A DNA stretch of 36,272 bases from positions 1 through 36,272 of the forward strand of contig CAINEX010000129.1 of the NCBI GenBank assembly GCA_903847935.1, read 5' to 3'. The position numbers were made by a program, and so were the translations under genes. Under the pieces are notes generated by a model. It was not told the DNA's origin, did not search any database, and was given only the letters and a program-made list of their open reading frames with translations. Source of the stretch: an uncultured Spartobacteria bacterium (GTDB lineage: Bacteria; Verrucomicrobiota; Verrucomicrobiia; Chthoniobacterales; UBA6821). Of the stretch, positions 8,496-17,441 are shown piece by piece; position 1 is the first letter of the stretch, and each line of letters opens with the position of its first letter.

Positions 8496-9299
8496 ATGAA
8501 GTACGCAGTCATAGGAGGAGGAAATATGGGGGGTGCCCTGATCCGTGGCATGATGGCCTCTGGGATCGCAAAAGGTAATGAGATCATCATCTCCTCAAGC
8601 ACTCCGGCCTCAGCAGAAAAAGCGGCTCTCTCACTCGGTGTTCTATCCTCAGATTCCAATGCTAAAGCCGTCAGTGGCGCAGGGATTGTTTTTCTCTGCG
8701 TCAAGCCCGCTCAGGCACTCTCAGTTGTGGCCTCCCTTGCCGGTGAACTGGCCGGAAAACTCCTGATCTCGATCGTTGCCGGAATCCAATCCGAAGAGCT
8801 TCATCGATCCGCCCTAGGAGCAACGCGTGTCATCAGGACCATGCCCAACACCGCAGTCAGGGTCCGCAAAGGGGTGACGGCAATCGCCCCCCACTCCTCC
8901 TGCACAAGCGAGGATCTCGATCAAGCAAGACACGTTTTTTCCTCGGTCGGTTCAGTTCTAGAAGTCACCGAGAAATCTCTCGATATCGTGACAGCTGTGA
9001 GTGGGAGTGGGCCGGCCTTCGCCCTTCTGATGCTGGAATCACTCGCTCAGGGAGGAATCACTGGAGGTCTGGATCCTGAAACTGCAAAGATTTTTGCCGC
9101 TGGAGCCTTGGCGGCAGCGGCAGCACTCGTTCTGGAAACAGGAGAGTCTCCCCGCGCCTTGCGCGAGCAAATCACAAGCCCATCGGGGACAACGGCCGCT
9201 GGCTTGGGTGTTCTCGAGGAATCAAACTTCTCCAGCATCGTGCAACAAGCTGTTCGTGCGGCTAAGAATCGGTCCGTGGAGCTTTCCAAAAAATCGTGA
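8496..9299 (+). CDS. proC: Pyrroline-5-carboxylate reductase
   Basis: Last step of proline synthesis, reducing pyrroline-5-carboxylate with NAD(P)H. The 267-residue product has the Rossmann nucleotide loop GGGNMGGA (7-14), CVKPAQ, the RTMPNTAVRV segment, the AVSGSGPAF motif and the C-terminal SPSGTTAAGL signature that forms the substrate site in the dimer. The ATG at 8496 puts the Rossmann strand directly at the N-terminus, as in the family. No Shine-Dalgarno is obvious. The stop overlaps the GTG of the next gene (GTGA). The preceding 145 bases (8351-8495) hold only a short inverted repeat of unclear role. Confidence 0.95.
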   Translation: MKYAVIGGGNMGGALIRGMMASGIAKGNEIIISSSTPASAEKAALSLGVLSSDSNAKAVSGAGIVFLCVKPAQALSVVASLAGELAGKLLISIVAGIQSEELHRSALGATRVIRTMPNTAVRVRKGVTAIAPHSSCTSEDLDQARHVFSSVGSVLEVTEKSLDIVTAVSGSGPAFALLMLESLAQGGITGGLDPETAKIFAAGALAAAAALVLETGESPRALREQITSPSGTTAAGLGVLEESNFSSIVQQAVRAAKNRSVELSKKS

Positions 9300-10033
9300 T
9301 CTCCGTAAAACGAGCGGGCTTCCTACCCATGCTGGCCCTCATCAGCATTGCGAACGTCACCATTCCGGTGATCTCTGTAACGGCAGGGACAAACTCTTCC
9401 CCAGCCCGGATTCCTGAAGCCGTAATGTCTCTTGCATCCAGAGCCGAACGCTCATTTGCAGGCGGCAACCTCAAGGAGGCTGCGGCACTCTACGGGGAGG
9501 CCGTAAAGATATCCCCACAGTCCCCTTCCCTTCTCATCAGTTTTGCCGCGGTGGAGACCCGCCTGGGGAAGACTGCCGAGTCCAGAGCCTTGCTCCACAA
9601 GGCACTTTCGCTGGACCTGAACAACGGTTCCGCATGGATGCTTCTCGGAATGAATGCTCTCGAGCAGAAGGAGTATGACGAGGCTGTTGCCGATCTGGCA
9701 CAAGCCACGCTCCATGACGAGAAAAACCCCCGCGCTCACAACTACCTTGGAATGGCCGCCGGGGGAAAGGGGTGGGGTGATGCCTCGGAACAGGAATTGC
9801 GACGGGCTGTGGAACTCGATCCAGGTTATGCAGATGCCAATTTCAATCTGGCGGTTCTCTATCTACGCCGCACTCCTCCGCTGTATGAATTGGCACACCG
9901 CCATTATCAGAGAGCGGTGGATCTGGGGACAACCCGTGACCCGGTGATCGAGAAAATGATTGCCAAATCTGTTGCCACTCCGGCCTCCACTTCTTCAGAT
10001 TCGGCTTCAGCATCATCAGCCCGACTTCCCTAA
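9296..10033 (+). CDS. Tetratricopeptide-repeat protein, probably exported
   Basis: A 245-residue protein beginning with GTG at 9296 that overlaps the proC stop; an ATG at 9329 would shorten it by 11 residues. A hydrophobic N-terminal segment (LPMLALISIANVTIPVISVTA) suggests export. From about residue 45 to 215 there are four or more TPR-like helical pairs, with the usual small/large residue spacing (for example AERSFAGGNLKEAAALYGEA, GMNALEQKEYDEAVADLAQA, NFNLAVLYLRRTPP). TPR domains are protein-binding scaffolds. Location before a D,D-carboxypeptidase gene hints at an envelope role, which is only a guess from context. Confidence 0.75.
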   Translation: MISVKRAGFLPMLALISIANVTIPVISVTAGTNSSPARIPEAVMSLASRAERSFAGGNLKEAAALYGEAVKISPQSPSLLISFAAVETRLGKTAESRALLHKALSLDLNNGSAWMLLGMNALEQKEYDEAVADLAQATLHDEKNPRAHNYLGMAAGGKGWGDASEQELRRAVELDPGYADANFNLAVLYLRRTPPLYELAHRHYQRAVDLGTTRDPVIEKMIAKSVATPASTSSDSASASSARLP

Positions 10034-10043
10034 GTATTCTCAA

Positions 10044-10970
10044 ATGATTCCCGCGCAAACCCTACGACTTACCGTTCTCATTCTGATCACCTGTACTCCT
10101 CTCCTTCGCTCGGCCCAACCCCCAGATGTGAAGGGTGCATCGGTGGTTGTCGTCGATGCCATGACCGGCGAGGTGCTCTACCAGCGCAATCCCGATGAAA
10201 AAAGGCCCGTCGGCAGCACTCAGAAGCTTCTCACCTCGCTGATCGTTGCTGAGAAGGGAGATCTCGACAAGGAAGTCACCATTGATCCGAGTGACGAGAA
10301 CGCCGAACCCACGACACTGCAACTCAAACCAGGCACCTCGTACACGCGGGGCACCCTGCTAACCGCATTGCTGGTGAAGAGTCCAAACGACGTGGCCCGA
10401 GCCTTGGGACGAGACACGGGAGGATCACTCGACGACTTTGCTCAACTCATGAATCAAAAAGCGGCTTCGCTGGGGGCCACCTCCTCCCACTTTGTCAATC
10501 CGAACGGTCTTCCGGCCGACAACCAGTATTCCACCGCGGCCGATATGGCGAAAATCGCGAGGGCGGCATACGCCAATACCACCCTGCGCCCCATCATGGT
10601 CACCAAGTATCTTCCATTCCGCTACGCGGATGGTCACGTTCACATGCTCCGGAACACCAATCAGACCATGCGGGAGAACTGGTTCTGCACAGGAATGAAG
10701 ACGGGATACACCGACAAGGCCAAGCATTGCCTGGTCTCGAGTGGCAGCTATAACGGGAAGGATGTGATCACGGTGATCCTCGGCAGCACCAAGGAGCGCA
10801 TCTTCACGGATTCTGCACGAATGCTCAAATGGGCTCTGGGTCTTCCTCAGGAGACAAAATCACCGGCTGTCAAGGCCACCCGGAAAATCAGAAAACCATC
10901 CCCCACTCCGACACCTCGAAGCTCTCATCATAAAAAGAACTCACCCTCAGGCAATCAGCCGACGACATGA
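10044..10970 (+). CDS. Serine-type D-alanyl-D-alanine carboxypeptidase (low-molecular-mass PBP)
   Basis: Peptidoglycan-trimming enzyme of the DacA/peptidase S11 family. From the ATG at 10044 (308 residues), a signal peptide (LRLTVLILITCTPLLRS) is followed by the penicillin-binding triad: SxxK as S58-T-Q-K61, SxN as S113-P-N115, and KTG at 219-221. The C-terminus is basic and Ser/Pro-rich (RKIRKPSPTPTPRSSHHKKN). It lacks the amphipathic anchor helix of E. coli DacA, and the tail may instead contact the wall or membrane. The frame is open to 9960, but that extension overlaps the TPR gene. The stop overlaps the helicase start (ATGA). Confidence 0.92.
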   Translation: MIPAQTLRLTVLILITCTPLLRSAQPPDVKGASVVVVDAMTGEVLYQRNPDEKRPVGSTQKLLTSLIVAEKGDLDKEVTIDPSDENAEPTTLQLKPGTSYTRGTLLTALLVKSPNDVARALGRDTGGSLDDFAQLMNQKAASLGATSSHFVNPNGLPADNQYSTAADMAKIARAAYANTTLRPIMVTKYLPFRYADGHVHMLRNTNQTMRENWFCTGMKTGYTDKAKHCLVSSGSYNGKDVITVILGSTKERIFTDSARMLKWALGLPQETKSPAVKATRKIRKPSPTPTPRSSHHKKNSPSGNQPTT

Positions 10971-13054
10971 GCCGGAGCTATCAACTCCAGCCCTCAGAGT
11001 CATCGGGCTCGGGAATAGATTTCGCCAAAGTTCTCAATGAACAGCAGTTTGCGGCGGTCACCTCGCCTCCCGGGGCTCATCTGGTAATCGCTGGCGCGGG
11101 TAGCGGTAAGACACGCACCCTCACCTACCGTGTGGGGTGGCTCCTGGAAGAAGGCTACCGTCCGGGTGAAATTCTTCTTCTCACCTTCACTAACAAGGCC
11201 GCGCGCGAGATGTTGGAGCGTGTGAACATGCTTCTTCCCGGAGCTGCTGAAGGACTATGGAGCGGAACCTTCCACTCCATCGGACACCGGATCCTGAGAC
11301 GGCATCCGGAGGCGGTCGGATTCCATCAAGGATTCACCATCATGGATCGCGAGGATCAGGAGGAATTACTTGAATCCGTCGTGGCGCGTCTCGGATTCCG
11401 GACAAATGACAAGCGATTTCCGAAGGGACAGGTGCTGGCGGAACTGATCAGCCTCGGTTGCAATACGGGAGAGACGCTCCGAACCCTGCTGGCACGCCGG
11501 TACCGATATTTCATCGATCTGGAGGACCAGATCGCCCAGGTAGCCACCGCCTACGAGGGCCGTAAAAAAGAGGTCAATGCCTTTGATTTCGATGACCTGC
11601 TCTCCAAGACCCATGAACTTCTCCTCACCAATCCCGAGATCGCCGCAACCTACCAACGGCGCTTCAGGGCGGTTCTGGTAGACGAGTATCAGGATACCAA
11701 CAGGCTGCAGGCTGGACTCATCGATACGCTGGCCTCCGTTCACAAGCACGTGATGGTTGTGGGTGACGATGCCCAGTCAATCTATTCATGGAGGGGTGCC
11801 GACTTCGCCAATATCCTGGAGTTCCCGAAGCGCTATCCCGATTCCATCGTCCATCGGATCGAGACGAACTACCGTAGCGTTCCCCAAGTCCTTGAACTGG
11901 CCAACGCTTCCATACTGAACAACCCGCGCCAGTTTAAGAAAGAGCTCCATGCCGTGCGCAAGCCGGCCATCTCCAAGCCGGCACTTGTTCCACTGGCTAC
12001 GAATAACGAACAGGCATCCTTCATCGCGCAGCGTGTGCTCGAGTTGCATGACGAGGGTATCGACTTCCGCGAGATCGCCGTGCTCTACCGCGCCCATTAC
12101 CACTCCATGGAGATTCAGCTTGAGTTCACCCGACGGGGGATTCCTTTCGGAATCACCAGCGGACTGCGATTCTTCGAGCAGGCTCACATCAAGGATGTGG
12201 CTTCCTTCCTGAAATTTTCGGTCAACCCCAATGATGAGGTCGCGTTTAAGCGAATGACACGTCTCTTGCCAGGCATAGGGTCGAAGACCGCTGAGAATCT
12301 TTGGCAACAAGCGGTGAAGCTTCTGGCAGGTGGACGTAACTTTCCTCTCCTTGAGAAGGGGTGCAAACCTCCCACAAAAGCCTCCGGAGGATGGTCCCAA
12401 CTTGTGACTACCCTTGCCGAACTTGCTCCTAAGGGAGAACCCGCACCGCCTTCCGACATGATCACCACGGTCATGAAATCTCTTTACGATGATTACATGC
12501 AGTCGAAGTTCGCGAATTACGAGGCGCGACGCGATGACTTGAACACACTGGCCAACTACGCGAAGCAGTTCGATCAGACCGATGAGTTTCTAGCTCAACT
12601 CACGCTGCTGGGAGGAACAGAGACCAGCGATGTCACCGGTCGGGATGACGAGGAGGACAAAGTCTGCCTTTCCAGCATCCATCAGGCGAAGGGACTCGAG
12701 TGGCAGGCCGTCTTCCTCGCTTGGCTGACGGAGGGAATGTTTCCCGGAGCCCGATCGATGGAGGATGATGCCGCGATGGAAGAGGAGCGGCGACTCTTCT
12801 ATGTCGGTGTCACCCGCTGCAAGGACGAGCTCTACCTGACCTATCCGGAGCTGCGACTGAACGCCGCCTATGGGGAAGCCTTCCAGCGTCCCTCCCGTTT
12901 TTTGGAGGAGTTACCCGAACAGCTCACCGAGCGCTGGGAGGTAGCCCGAGCCGTCGCACGATTCACCCCGCAGGGAGAACGCCAGGCTCAACGTCATCAA
13001 AAAAGGGAATTTGACCCAGCCGAGGAATCGCAGATTCCCGAGTGGGAGGACTAG
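10967..13054 (+). CDS. UvrD/Rep/PcrA-type ATP-dependent DNA helicase
   Basis: Superfamily 1A 3'-5' helicase of 695 residues, expected in DNA repair or replication restart. Motifs in order: Q-motif region LNEQQFAAV (23-31), Walker A AGAGSGKT (42-49), motif Ia TFTNKAA, motif II DEYQD (about 239-243), motif III GDDAQSIYSWRGA, motif IV TNYRS, motif V SSIHQAKGLEWQ, and motif VI EEERRLFYVGVTRCKDEL. The C-terminal tail after motif VI is about 100 residues of charged sequence. The start overlaps the preceding carboxypeptidase stop. Its stop shares the tetranucleotide CTAG with the stop of the convergent membrane-protein gene. Assignment between UvrD, PcrA and Rep cannot be made by eye. Confidence 0.93.
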   Translation: MSRSYQLQPSESSGSGIDFAKVLNEQQFAAVTSPPGAHLVIAGAGSGKTRTLTYRVGWLLEEGYRPGEILLLTFTNKAAREMLERVNMLLPGAAEGLWSGTFHSIGHRILRRHPEAVGFHQGFTIMDREDQEELLESVVARLGFRTNDKRFPKGQVLAELISLGCNTGETLRTLLARRYRYFIDLEDQIAQVATAYEGRKKEVNAFDFDDLLSKTHELLLTNPEIAATYQRRFRAVLVDEYQDTNRLQAGLIDTLASVHKHVMVVGDDAQSIYSWRGADFANILEFPKRYPDSIVHRIETNYRSVPQVLELANASILNNPRQFKKELHAVRKPAISKPALVPLATNNEQASFIAQRVLELHDEGIDFREIAVLYRAHYHSMEIQLEFTRRGIPFGITSGLRFFEQAHIKDVASFLKFSVNPNDEVAFKRMTRLLPGIGSKTAENLWQQAVKLLAGGRNFPLLEKGCKPPTKASGGWSQLVTTLAELAPKGEPAPPSDMITTVMKSLYDDYMQSKFANYEARRDDLNTLANYAKQFDQTDEFLAQLTLLGGTETSDVTGRDDEEDKVCLSSIHQAKGLEWQAVFLAWLTEGMFPGARSMEDDAAMEEERRLFYVGVTRCKDELYLTYPELRLNAAYGEAFQRPSRFLEELPEQLTERWEVARAVARFTPQGERQAQRHQKREFDPAEESQIPEWED

Positions 13055-14067
13055 CAGGCCACCCGATCTGATCCTGCTCGTTCTACGGCCAATTCTACGG
13101 AACGAAGGGTTTGATCGATCACCCAAAGCACGGATGCCATCACAATCCCTCCCAGAACACTGTAAAGGATGTAGAGTGTTTGATTAAATGACTGGAGTGG
13201 ATGAGGCACCAAGCCGCCACCTGTTAGAAAAATAATCAAAAAGAAAGTGAGAATTGGTGCCAACGAGGGATTCGAGAATTTCAGCCAGTTGATAAACCAG
13301 ACGATGGCCAAGAACGCGGATAAATAAACCATCAAATTATTTGTTGATGCACCGATGATCGATTCAAAAATGACCACTAGTAGCAATCCTGCGATCCCCA
13401 TCACAAACGTCAATGGAAGCCTCGAACGATCCCGTTGGCTGCAAAGAGTGATTCCCCAAACAATTGTCACCATGACAAAGAAAGCAGATGATAAATACTG
13501 GACTGCTAAAGCACCAACAAAGAGGGATATGACGGCACAGGCGCCCAAGTACATAATGTCACGAATAGGAAAGCTAACGTGCGAACTCCCGGTGGCTTGC
13601 GTTGATTTCCTTACGGGAAAGATAATGAAGGAAAAAGAAGCGGCAAGAAGGCCGAACGAACACCAGAAAGCACGAAAGAACCCATCGAAAACAGGTTCGT
13701 TGACGGAGCCTGAATACTGATTCAGAAGCGAACCGCTCATACCGTAAGCGATGATGACCATCGTCGCTTCATCACGACTTTTGGATCCCAGAAAAAAAAC
13801 AAGGCACGTAAGGCCAAAATAGAAGGGAGCGAAAAACCAGGGAGCATCCCGGAAAAGCACCTCCGAGAGCATGCCCACCGCAGCAGCCATCCACATCAGG
13901 AGAAAGCGCTGGCGCATCAATGCACGACGAAATGTTGGCAAGGAAGCGACTAGCGAAGCGCAAAGCAAACCTCTGGCAGCCACAGGGTTCGGATAAATCT
14001 CGATTGCAAACACCGTGATCCCAACAGCCAGTGTACTCCTGAAGGCTTTCCTAACTTGTTCGTTCAC
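13051..14067 (-). CDS. Compact FUSC-like (DUF2955-type) membrane component of an efflux system
   Basis: A 338-residue, almost wholly hydrophobic protein with about 10-12 membrane segments and almost no soluble domain. It resembles the membrane halves of the FUSC/AaeB aromatic-acid exporters and, by length and gene order, DUF2955 proteins. E. coli AaeB is about 650 residues with a large cytoplasmic part, so this is a compact form. The start is GTG at 14067, two bases after the stop of the HlyD-like gene. Base composition is unlike its neighbours: two 60-base lines counted by hand (13201 and 13441) are about 42% and 38% GC, against 55% for a line in the next gene. Assignment rests on context and topology. 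Confidence 0.7.
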   Translation of the reverse strand: MNEQVRKAFRSTLAVGITVFAIEIYPNPVAARGLLCASLVASLPTFRRALMRQRFLLMWMAAAVGMLSEVLFRDAPWFFAPFYFGLTCLVFFLGSKSRDEATMVIIAYGMSGSLLNQYSGSVNEPVFDGFFRAFWCSFGLLAASFSFIIFPVRKSTQATGSSHVSFPIRDIMYLGACAVISLFVGALAVQYLSSAFFVMVTIVWGITLCSQRDRSRLPLTFVMGIAGLLLVVIFESIIGASTNNLMVYLSAFLAIVWFINWLKFSNPSLAPILTFFLIIFLTGGGLVPHPLQSFNQTLYILYSVLGGIVMASVLWVIDQTLRSVELAVERAGSDRVAC

Positions 14068-14069
14068 GG

Positions 14070-15251
14070 CTAGGGAGCAAGCGGCAAATCCTTGGCAGCC
14101 CCCAATGGCGCCCGAAATTCCGGGGCATCCCCTTTTTGAAGCTCTCCCAAGCGTTTCAGGCCAGCCTGCACGTCGCTCTCGGTCCTTACAATAACCGCAG
14201 CAGTCCCCCCCATCCGGAAGGAGTGCTCTTCGGGAGCATCAAGAATGATGCGGACAGGGAAACGCTGGGCCAACAGGATGAAGTCGAGTGTGGGAGAGAC
14301 ATTCTGTAGGATTCCCTGTCCGCCGGAGGCATTCTGTGTCGGGGCAAACTGTGGAGTGATAGCCTTGGGAAGTCCCTGGATGATGCCCTTGATCTTGCGA
14401 TTCGACTCCGCCAGGAGATACACCTCGGCTTCCATACCTGGCCGTATGTTCCGCAGATCGGTTTCACGGAAGTTTGCCAGCACATACCAGATTTTCTGAT
14501 CAACGATCGAGAAGACCTGCTCCCCAACCGCAGCATAGGCACCGGGAGTAATCTGGAGATTCACCACGTAGCCGTCGCATGGAGCGTAGACCTTACAGTA
14601 GGAAAGTTTTAGTTCCGCATCTCGGAGAGTGGCCTCTGCAGCCGTGCGTCGGACATTGATATCTCCCTTTTCACCAAGCAGGTTCCGCGCTTTCTCCAAG
14701 GCAGCCTGATCCTGGGCGACCTTGTCGGTGGCAGTGAGAGCCTCTGTCTGGGCGAGTTGGTTCTTATCGACGGTCACATAAAGATTACCAACCAGCGCCT
14801 GGACCCTTTTGGCATAATCAACTGCATAGGCAGCCTTGGCCTGACTCTGCTTAAGTTCTGCCTCTGCAGCCGTGATCTGATCCTTGTAGGCCTGAATCTC
14901 CAACTCCGTCAATGCTAGCTGTGCCTTCGCCTGCTCGGCTTGTGCCTCGTAAGGTCGTGCATCAAGTTCAAAGAGAAGATCCCCCTTGTGAACCTGCTGG
15001 TTGTCTTTCACGTGGATCGCAATGATGGATCCCCCGACTTGGGGACTCACGCCGATGACATTCGCTCGGACCTGGGCATCCTCGGTGCGTGGATTAACGC
15101 GAATATTATGGTAGACTCCCAGTGAGAGAAGGATGGCCGCTGCATAGACAGCCAGCGAGAGAATCGCTCCCACGACCCTACGACCAGACTGCTCGGGCTT
15201 GGCCACCGGTTCAAACGTCACTGTCGTTGATTTTTCGGTCGTTTCGCTCAT
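14070..15251 (-). CDS. HlyD/EmrA/AaeA-type periplasmic adaptor (membrane fusion protein)
   Basis: Bridges an inner-membrane pump to an outer-membrane channel. From the ATG at 15251 (393 residues) there is a cytoplasmic N-tail and one membrane helix (about 26-47). A first lipoyl half follows (NVIGVSPQVGGSIIAIHVKD, then VHKGDLLFELDARP), then a long Ala/Gln/Lys/Glu-rich coiled-coil hairpin (about 100-215). The second lipoyl half (KVYAPCDGYVVNLQITPGAY) and the beta-barrel region (WYVLANFRETDLRNIRPGME) complete it. The start overlaps the stop of the DUF1656-like gene (ATGA). A longer frame to 15278 is less likely. Gene order matches AaeX-AaeA-AaeB exporters. Confidence 0.9.
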   Translation of the reverse strand: MSETTEKSTTVTFEPVAKPEQSGRRVVGAILSLAVYAAAILLSLGVYHNIRVNPRTEDAQVRANVIGVSPQVGGSIIAIHVKDNQQVHKGDLLFELDARPYEAQAEQAKAQLALTELEIQAYKDQITAAEAELKQSQAKAAYAVDYAKRVQALVGNLYVTVDKNQLAQTEALTATDKVAQDQAALEKARNLLGEKGDINVRRTAAEATLRDAELKLSYCKVYAPCDGYVVNLQITPGAYAAVGEQVFSIVDQKIWYVLANFRETDLRNIRPGMEAEVYLLAESNRKIKGIIQGLPKAITPQFAPTQNASGGQGILQNVSPTLDFILLAQRFPVRIILDAPEEHSFRMGGTAAVIVRTESDVQAGLKRLGELQKGDAPEFRAPLGAAKDLPLAP

Positions 15252-15508
15252 TGGGCGGCAAAGAAAAGCAGCCAGCAACCACAGGTAAGGGCGATATAGA
15301 GCGCCGCGTAAAAAAGAGGAATGGGGATAAAAAAAGGAATCATTTTTGTCCGCAGGAAAACCAGATGAAGAATCCAGAAAGCCATCAAACCGATCAATCC
15401 AGAGAGCAACCAGGCGGGAAAATAAGCTCCCGCGATGTTAATCTGCGGATCACAACCTGTCATCGTCAAGAGGACGAGTAAGAGGGGTAAAATGATCCGG
15501 AATTTCAT
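15248..15508 (-). CDS. Small DUF1656/AaeX-like membrane protein with lipobox-like N-terminus
   Basis: An 86-residue protein with two clear membrane helices. The segment IAGAYFPAWLLSGLIGLMAF recalls the DUF1656 pattern (ligand-facing 'G-x-(Y/F)-(V/F)-P' followed by a helix), and the gene sits directly before the HlyD-like and FUSC-like genes, as aaeX does. It is longer than the usual DUF1656 protein of about 65-70 residues because of an N-terminal hydrophobic stretch ending LTMTGC, which resembles a lipoprotein signal with Cys at 19 and Asp next. In enterobacteria Asp at +2 keeps lipoproteins in the inner membrane. Its biochemical role in the exporters is not established. Confidence 0.7.
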   Translation of the reverse strand: MKFRIILPLLLVLLTMTGCDPQINIAGAYFPAWLLSGLIGLMAFWILHLVFLRTKMIPFFIPIPLFYAALYIALTCGCWLLFFAAQ

Positions 15509-15568
15509 CCCTTCAGGTTACGGGTGGGGCCGAGGCATGGGCAACGCTAATTGATAGCCGCCAAGAGA

Positions 15569-17314
15569 TCAAAGCCCGCCATGTTTCCAGGTCGAGAGGG
15601 CAATGCGCAGGCACATGAATCCCCCCCAACAGAGGCCGACCAACCCGATCACCGGGATATGCCAGATCTTGGGTGGGATTCCCGAGTGAATCAGCAGGGC
15701 CGAGCAGATCAGGACAGAGGCTGCGACAATGGCATTGGCCAATCGATTGGCGATGGAGTCAAGGGTCACACGGAGCGGTTCGATTCCCTTCGCGTCGATA
15801 CGGTGCTGAAGGGGGATGATCACATCACCCCTCTTGATTCGATTCCACAGCATCCTGAAATCGCTTGGAAAAACCTCCAGGAAATCCACCGAGGCGGTGC
15901 CAAGTTTCTTGAGGAGTTCAAACAGGTGGGCAGGCATGTACTTTCCGGCAATCAGCTTCTCGGCATAGGGTCGGCCTAGTTCGACGAAGTTGAGTGCCGG
16001 GTTCAGCGAGCGGCCGACCGCCTCCACTTGGGAAAGGGCCTTGATGCCAAGGTAGAAGCTCCCCTTCATCCGGAGACGGTGCGTCCTCAGAAGTTCGAGC
16101 AGGTTATTCAGAACAACGGAGAGATTGATTTGGGAGAGAGGTTTATTGAGGTGCTTGTCGCTGAACTCCTCGACATCGCGAAGCATCCGGTCGAAGTCTT
16201 CCACATTCCCATCCTCGGAAAGATCGATCAGGGCGAGCATCACCTGCCGGTTGTCCTTTTCGCCGAGACCGGCGATCAGATGAGCCAGATTGGATCGGAA
16301 ACTCGGTGAGAAGGCTCCCATCATCCCATAGTCATAGAGCCCCAACACCCCACCACAGGGCACTTCCTTGGAGGGAATGATCGTCATGTTCCCGGGATGG
16401 GGGTCACCATGGAAGAAACCATGGTTGAAGACCTGCTCGTAGATCAGCCCCGAGATACTCTCCGAGAGGGCGATCGGATCAACGCCATAGGATCTCAACT
16501 CCTCGCTCTTGGTCACGGAGCGCCCCGAAATAAACTCCATCGTCAGGATCTTCTCGCCACTCAGTTTCCTGAAGAGTGCCGGCACCTTAATGAATGGTGA
16601 TCCTCGGAACTGTTGGGCAAAGCGCTCGGCATTCCCCGCCTCATGCGTGAAATCGAGCTCCTTGAGAAGGGTCTCGGCGAACTCCTGCACCACGGCCAGC
16701 GGATTCAAGGAAGCAAGATCGGGAACGTGCTCTTGAACGAACTTCGCCAGATCAACCAGGATGGAAAGATCCTGCTCGACCACGGGACGGATGTCGGGAC
16801 GTTGAACCTTCACAGCTACAGTCACCCCCTCGCGCGTGACAGCGCGGTGAACCTGGGCAATGGAGGCCCCAGCAAGAGGCTTCTCATCGAACTCCAAGAA
16901 GGCCTCGCCAACGGTCATCCCCAACTCGCGGGCGAAGATCTCCTTGGCCAAGCTTCCCGGGAAAGTCGGGACGTTATCCTGAAGCTTGCAAAGTTCCTCA
17001 TAGTAAGTGTCGTTTACGAGATCCCGTCGGGAACTCAGGATCTGTCCGAACTTGATGAATGTCGGCCCTAGTTCCTCCAGAGCGAGGCGGAGACGTTCCT
17101 GGGGTGGTTTGGCTAGGGGGCCGGTGGCGTGCCTTTCCAGCACGGCGCCGCTTCCCATGACCTGCTGCCACGCGACGAGTTTCAGGACATCCGCAAAGCC
17201 ATACTTGAAAAGAATCGTCACAATCTCATTGTAACGGGGCAGTTGCGTGGCAAAACCGACGGCAGAGCGGATTTCAGTAATCACAGGGGGATCAAATCGT
17301 TGTCCCTCCATCAT
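15569..17314 (-). CDS. UbiB/ABC1 (ADCK-like) atypical kinase family protein
   Basis: Membrane-anchored protein-kinase-like ATPase, in other organisms linked to quinone biosynthesis and lipid homeostasis. From the ATG at 17314 (581 residues): KFGQ (88-91, the KxGQ family motif), the Ala-rich loop AGASIAQVH (148-156) replacing the Gly-rich loop, the VAVKVQRP lysine strand, HGDPHPGN near residue 300 and the metal-binding DYG near 328. The C-terminus has two hydrophobic helices. A GGAG six bases ahead supports 17314; a GTG at 17347 would add 11 residues. It splits the efflux genes from the divergent TolC-like gene. No quinone genes are adjacent, so I leave the symbol blank. Confidence 0.9.
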   Translation of the reverse strand: MMEGQRFDPPVITEIRSAVGFATQLPRYNEIVTILFKYGFADVLKLVAWQQVMGSGAVLERHATGPLAKPPQERLRLALEELGPTFIKFGQILSSRRDLVNDTYYEELCKLQDNVPTFPGSLAKEIFARELGMTVGEAFLEFDEKPLAGASIAQVHRAVTREGVTVAVKVQRPDIRPVVEQDLSILVDLAKFVQEHVPDLASLNPLAVVQEFAETLLKELDFTHEAGNAERFAQQFRGSPFIKVPALFRKLSGEKILTMEFISGRSVTKSEELRSYGVDPIALSESISGLIYEQVFNHGFFHGDPHPGNMTIIPSKEVPCGGVLGLYDYGMMGAFSPSFRSNLAHLIAGLGEKDNRQVMLALIDLSEDGNVEDFDRMLRDVEEFSDKHLNKPLSQINLSVVLNNLLELLRTHRLRMKGSFYLGIKALSQVEAVGRSLNPALNFVELGRPYAEKLIAGKYMPAHLFELLKKLGTASVDFLEVFPSDFRMLWNRIKRGDVIIPLQHRIDAKGIEPLRVTLDSIANRLANAIVAASVLICSALLIHSGIPPKIWHIPVIGLVGLCWGGFMCLRIALSTWKHGGL

Positions 17315-17441
17315 GGCAACTCCAATCCCCCCATTCCGCAGCACCACGTTGCTGTTTCTAGAATCAAGGAAGGGGTTGAGTTTGCGGCAAGATCACTCCA
17401 TCGTCTCACCATCCCAACGTATAGAGAGACGAGTCCACCCT

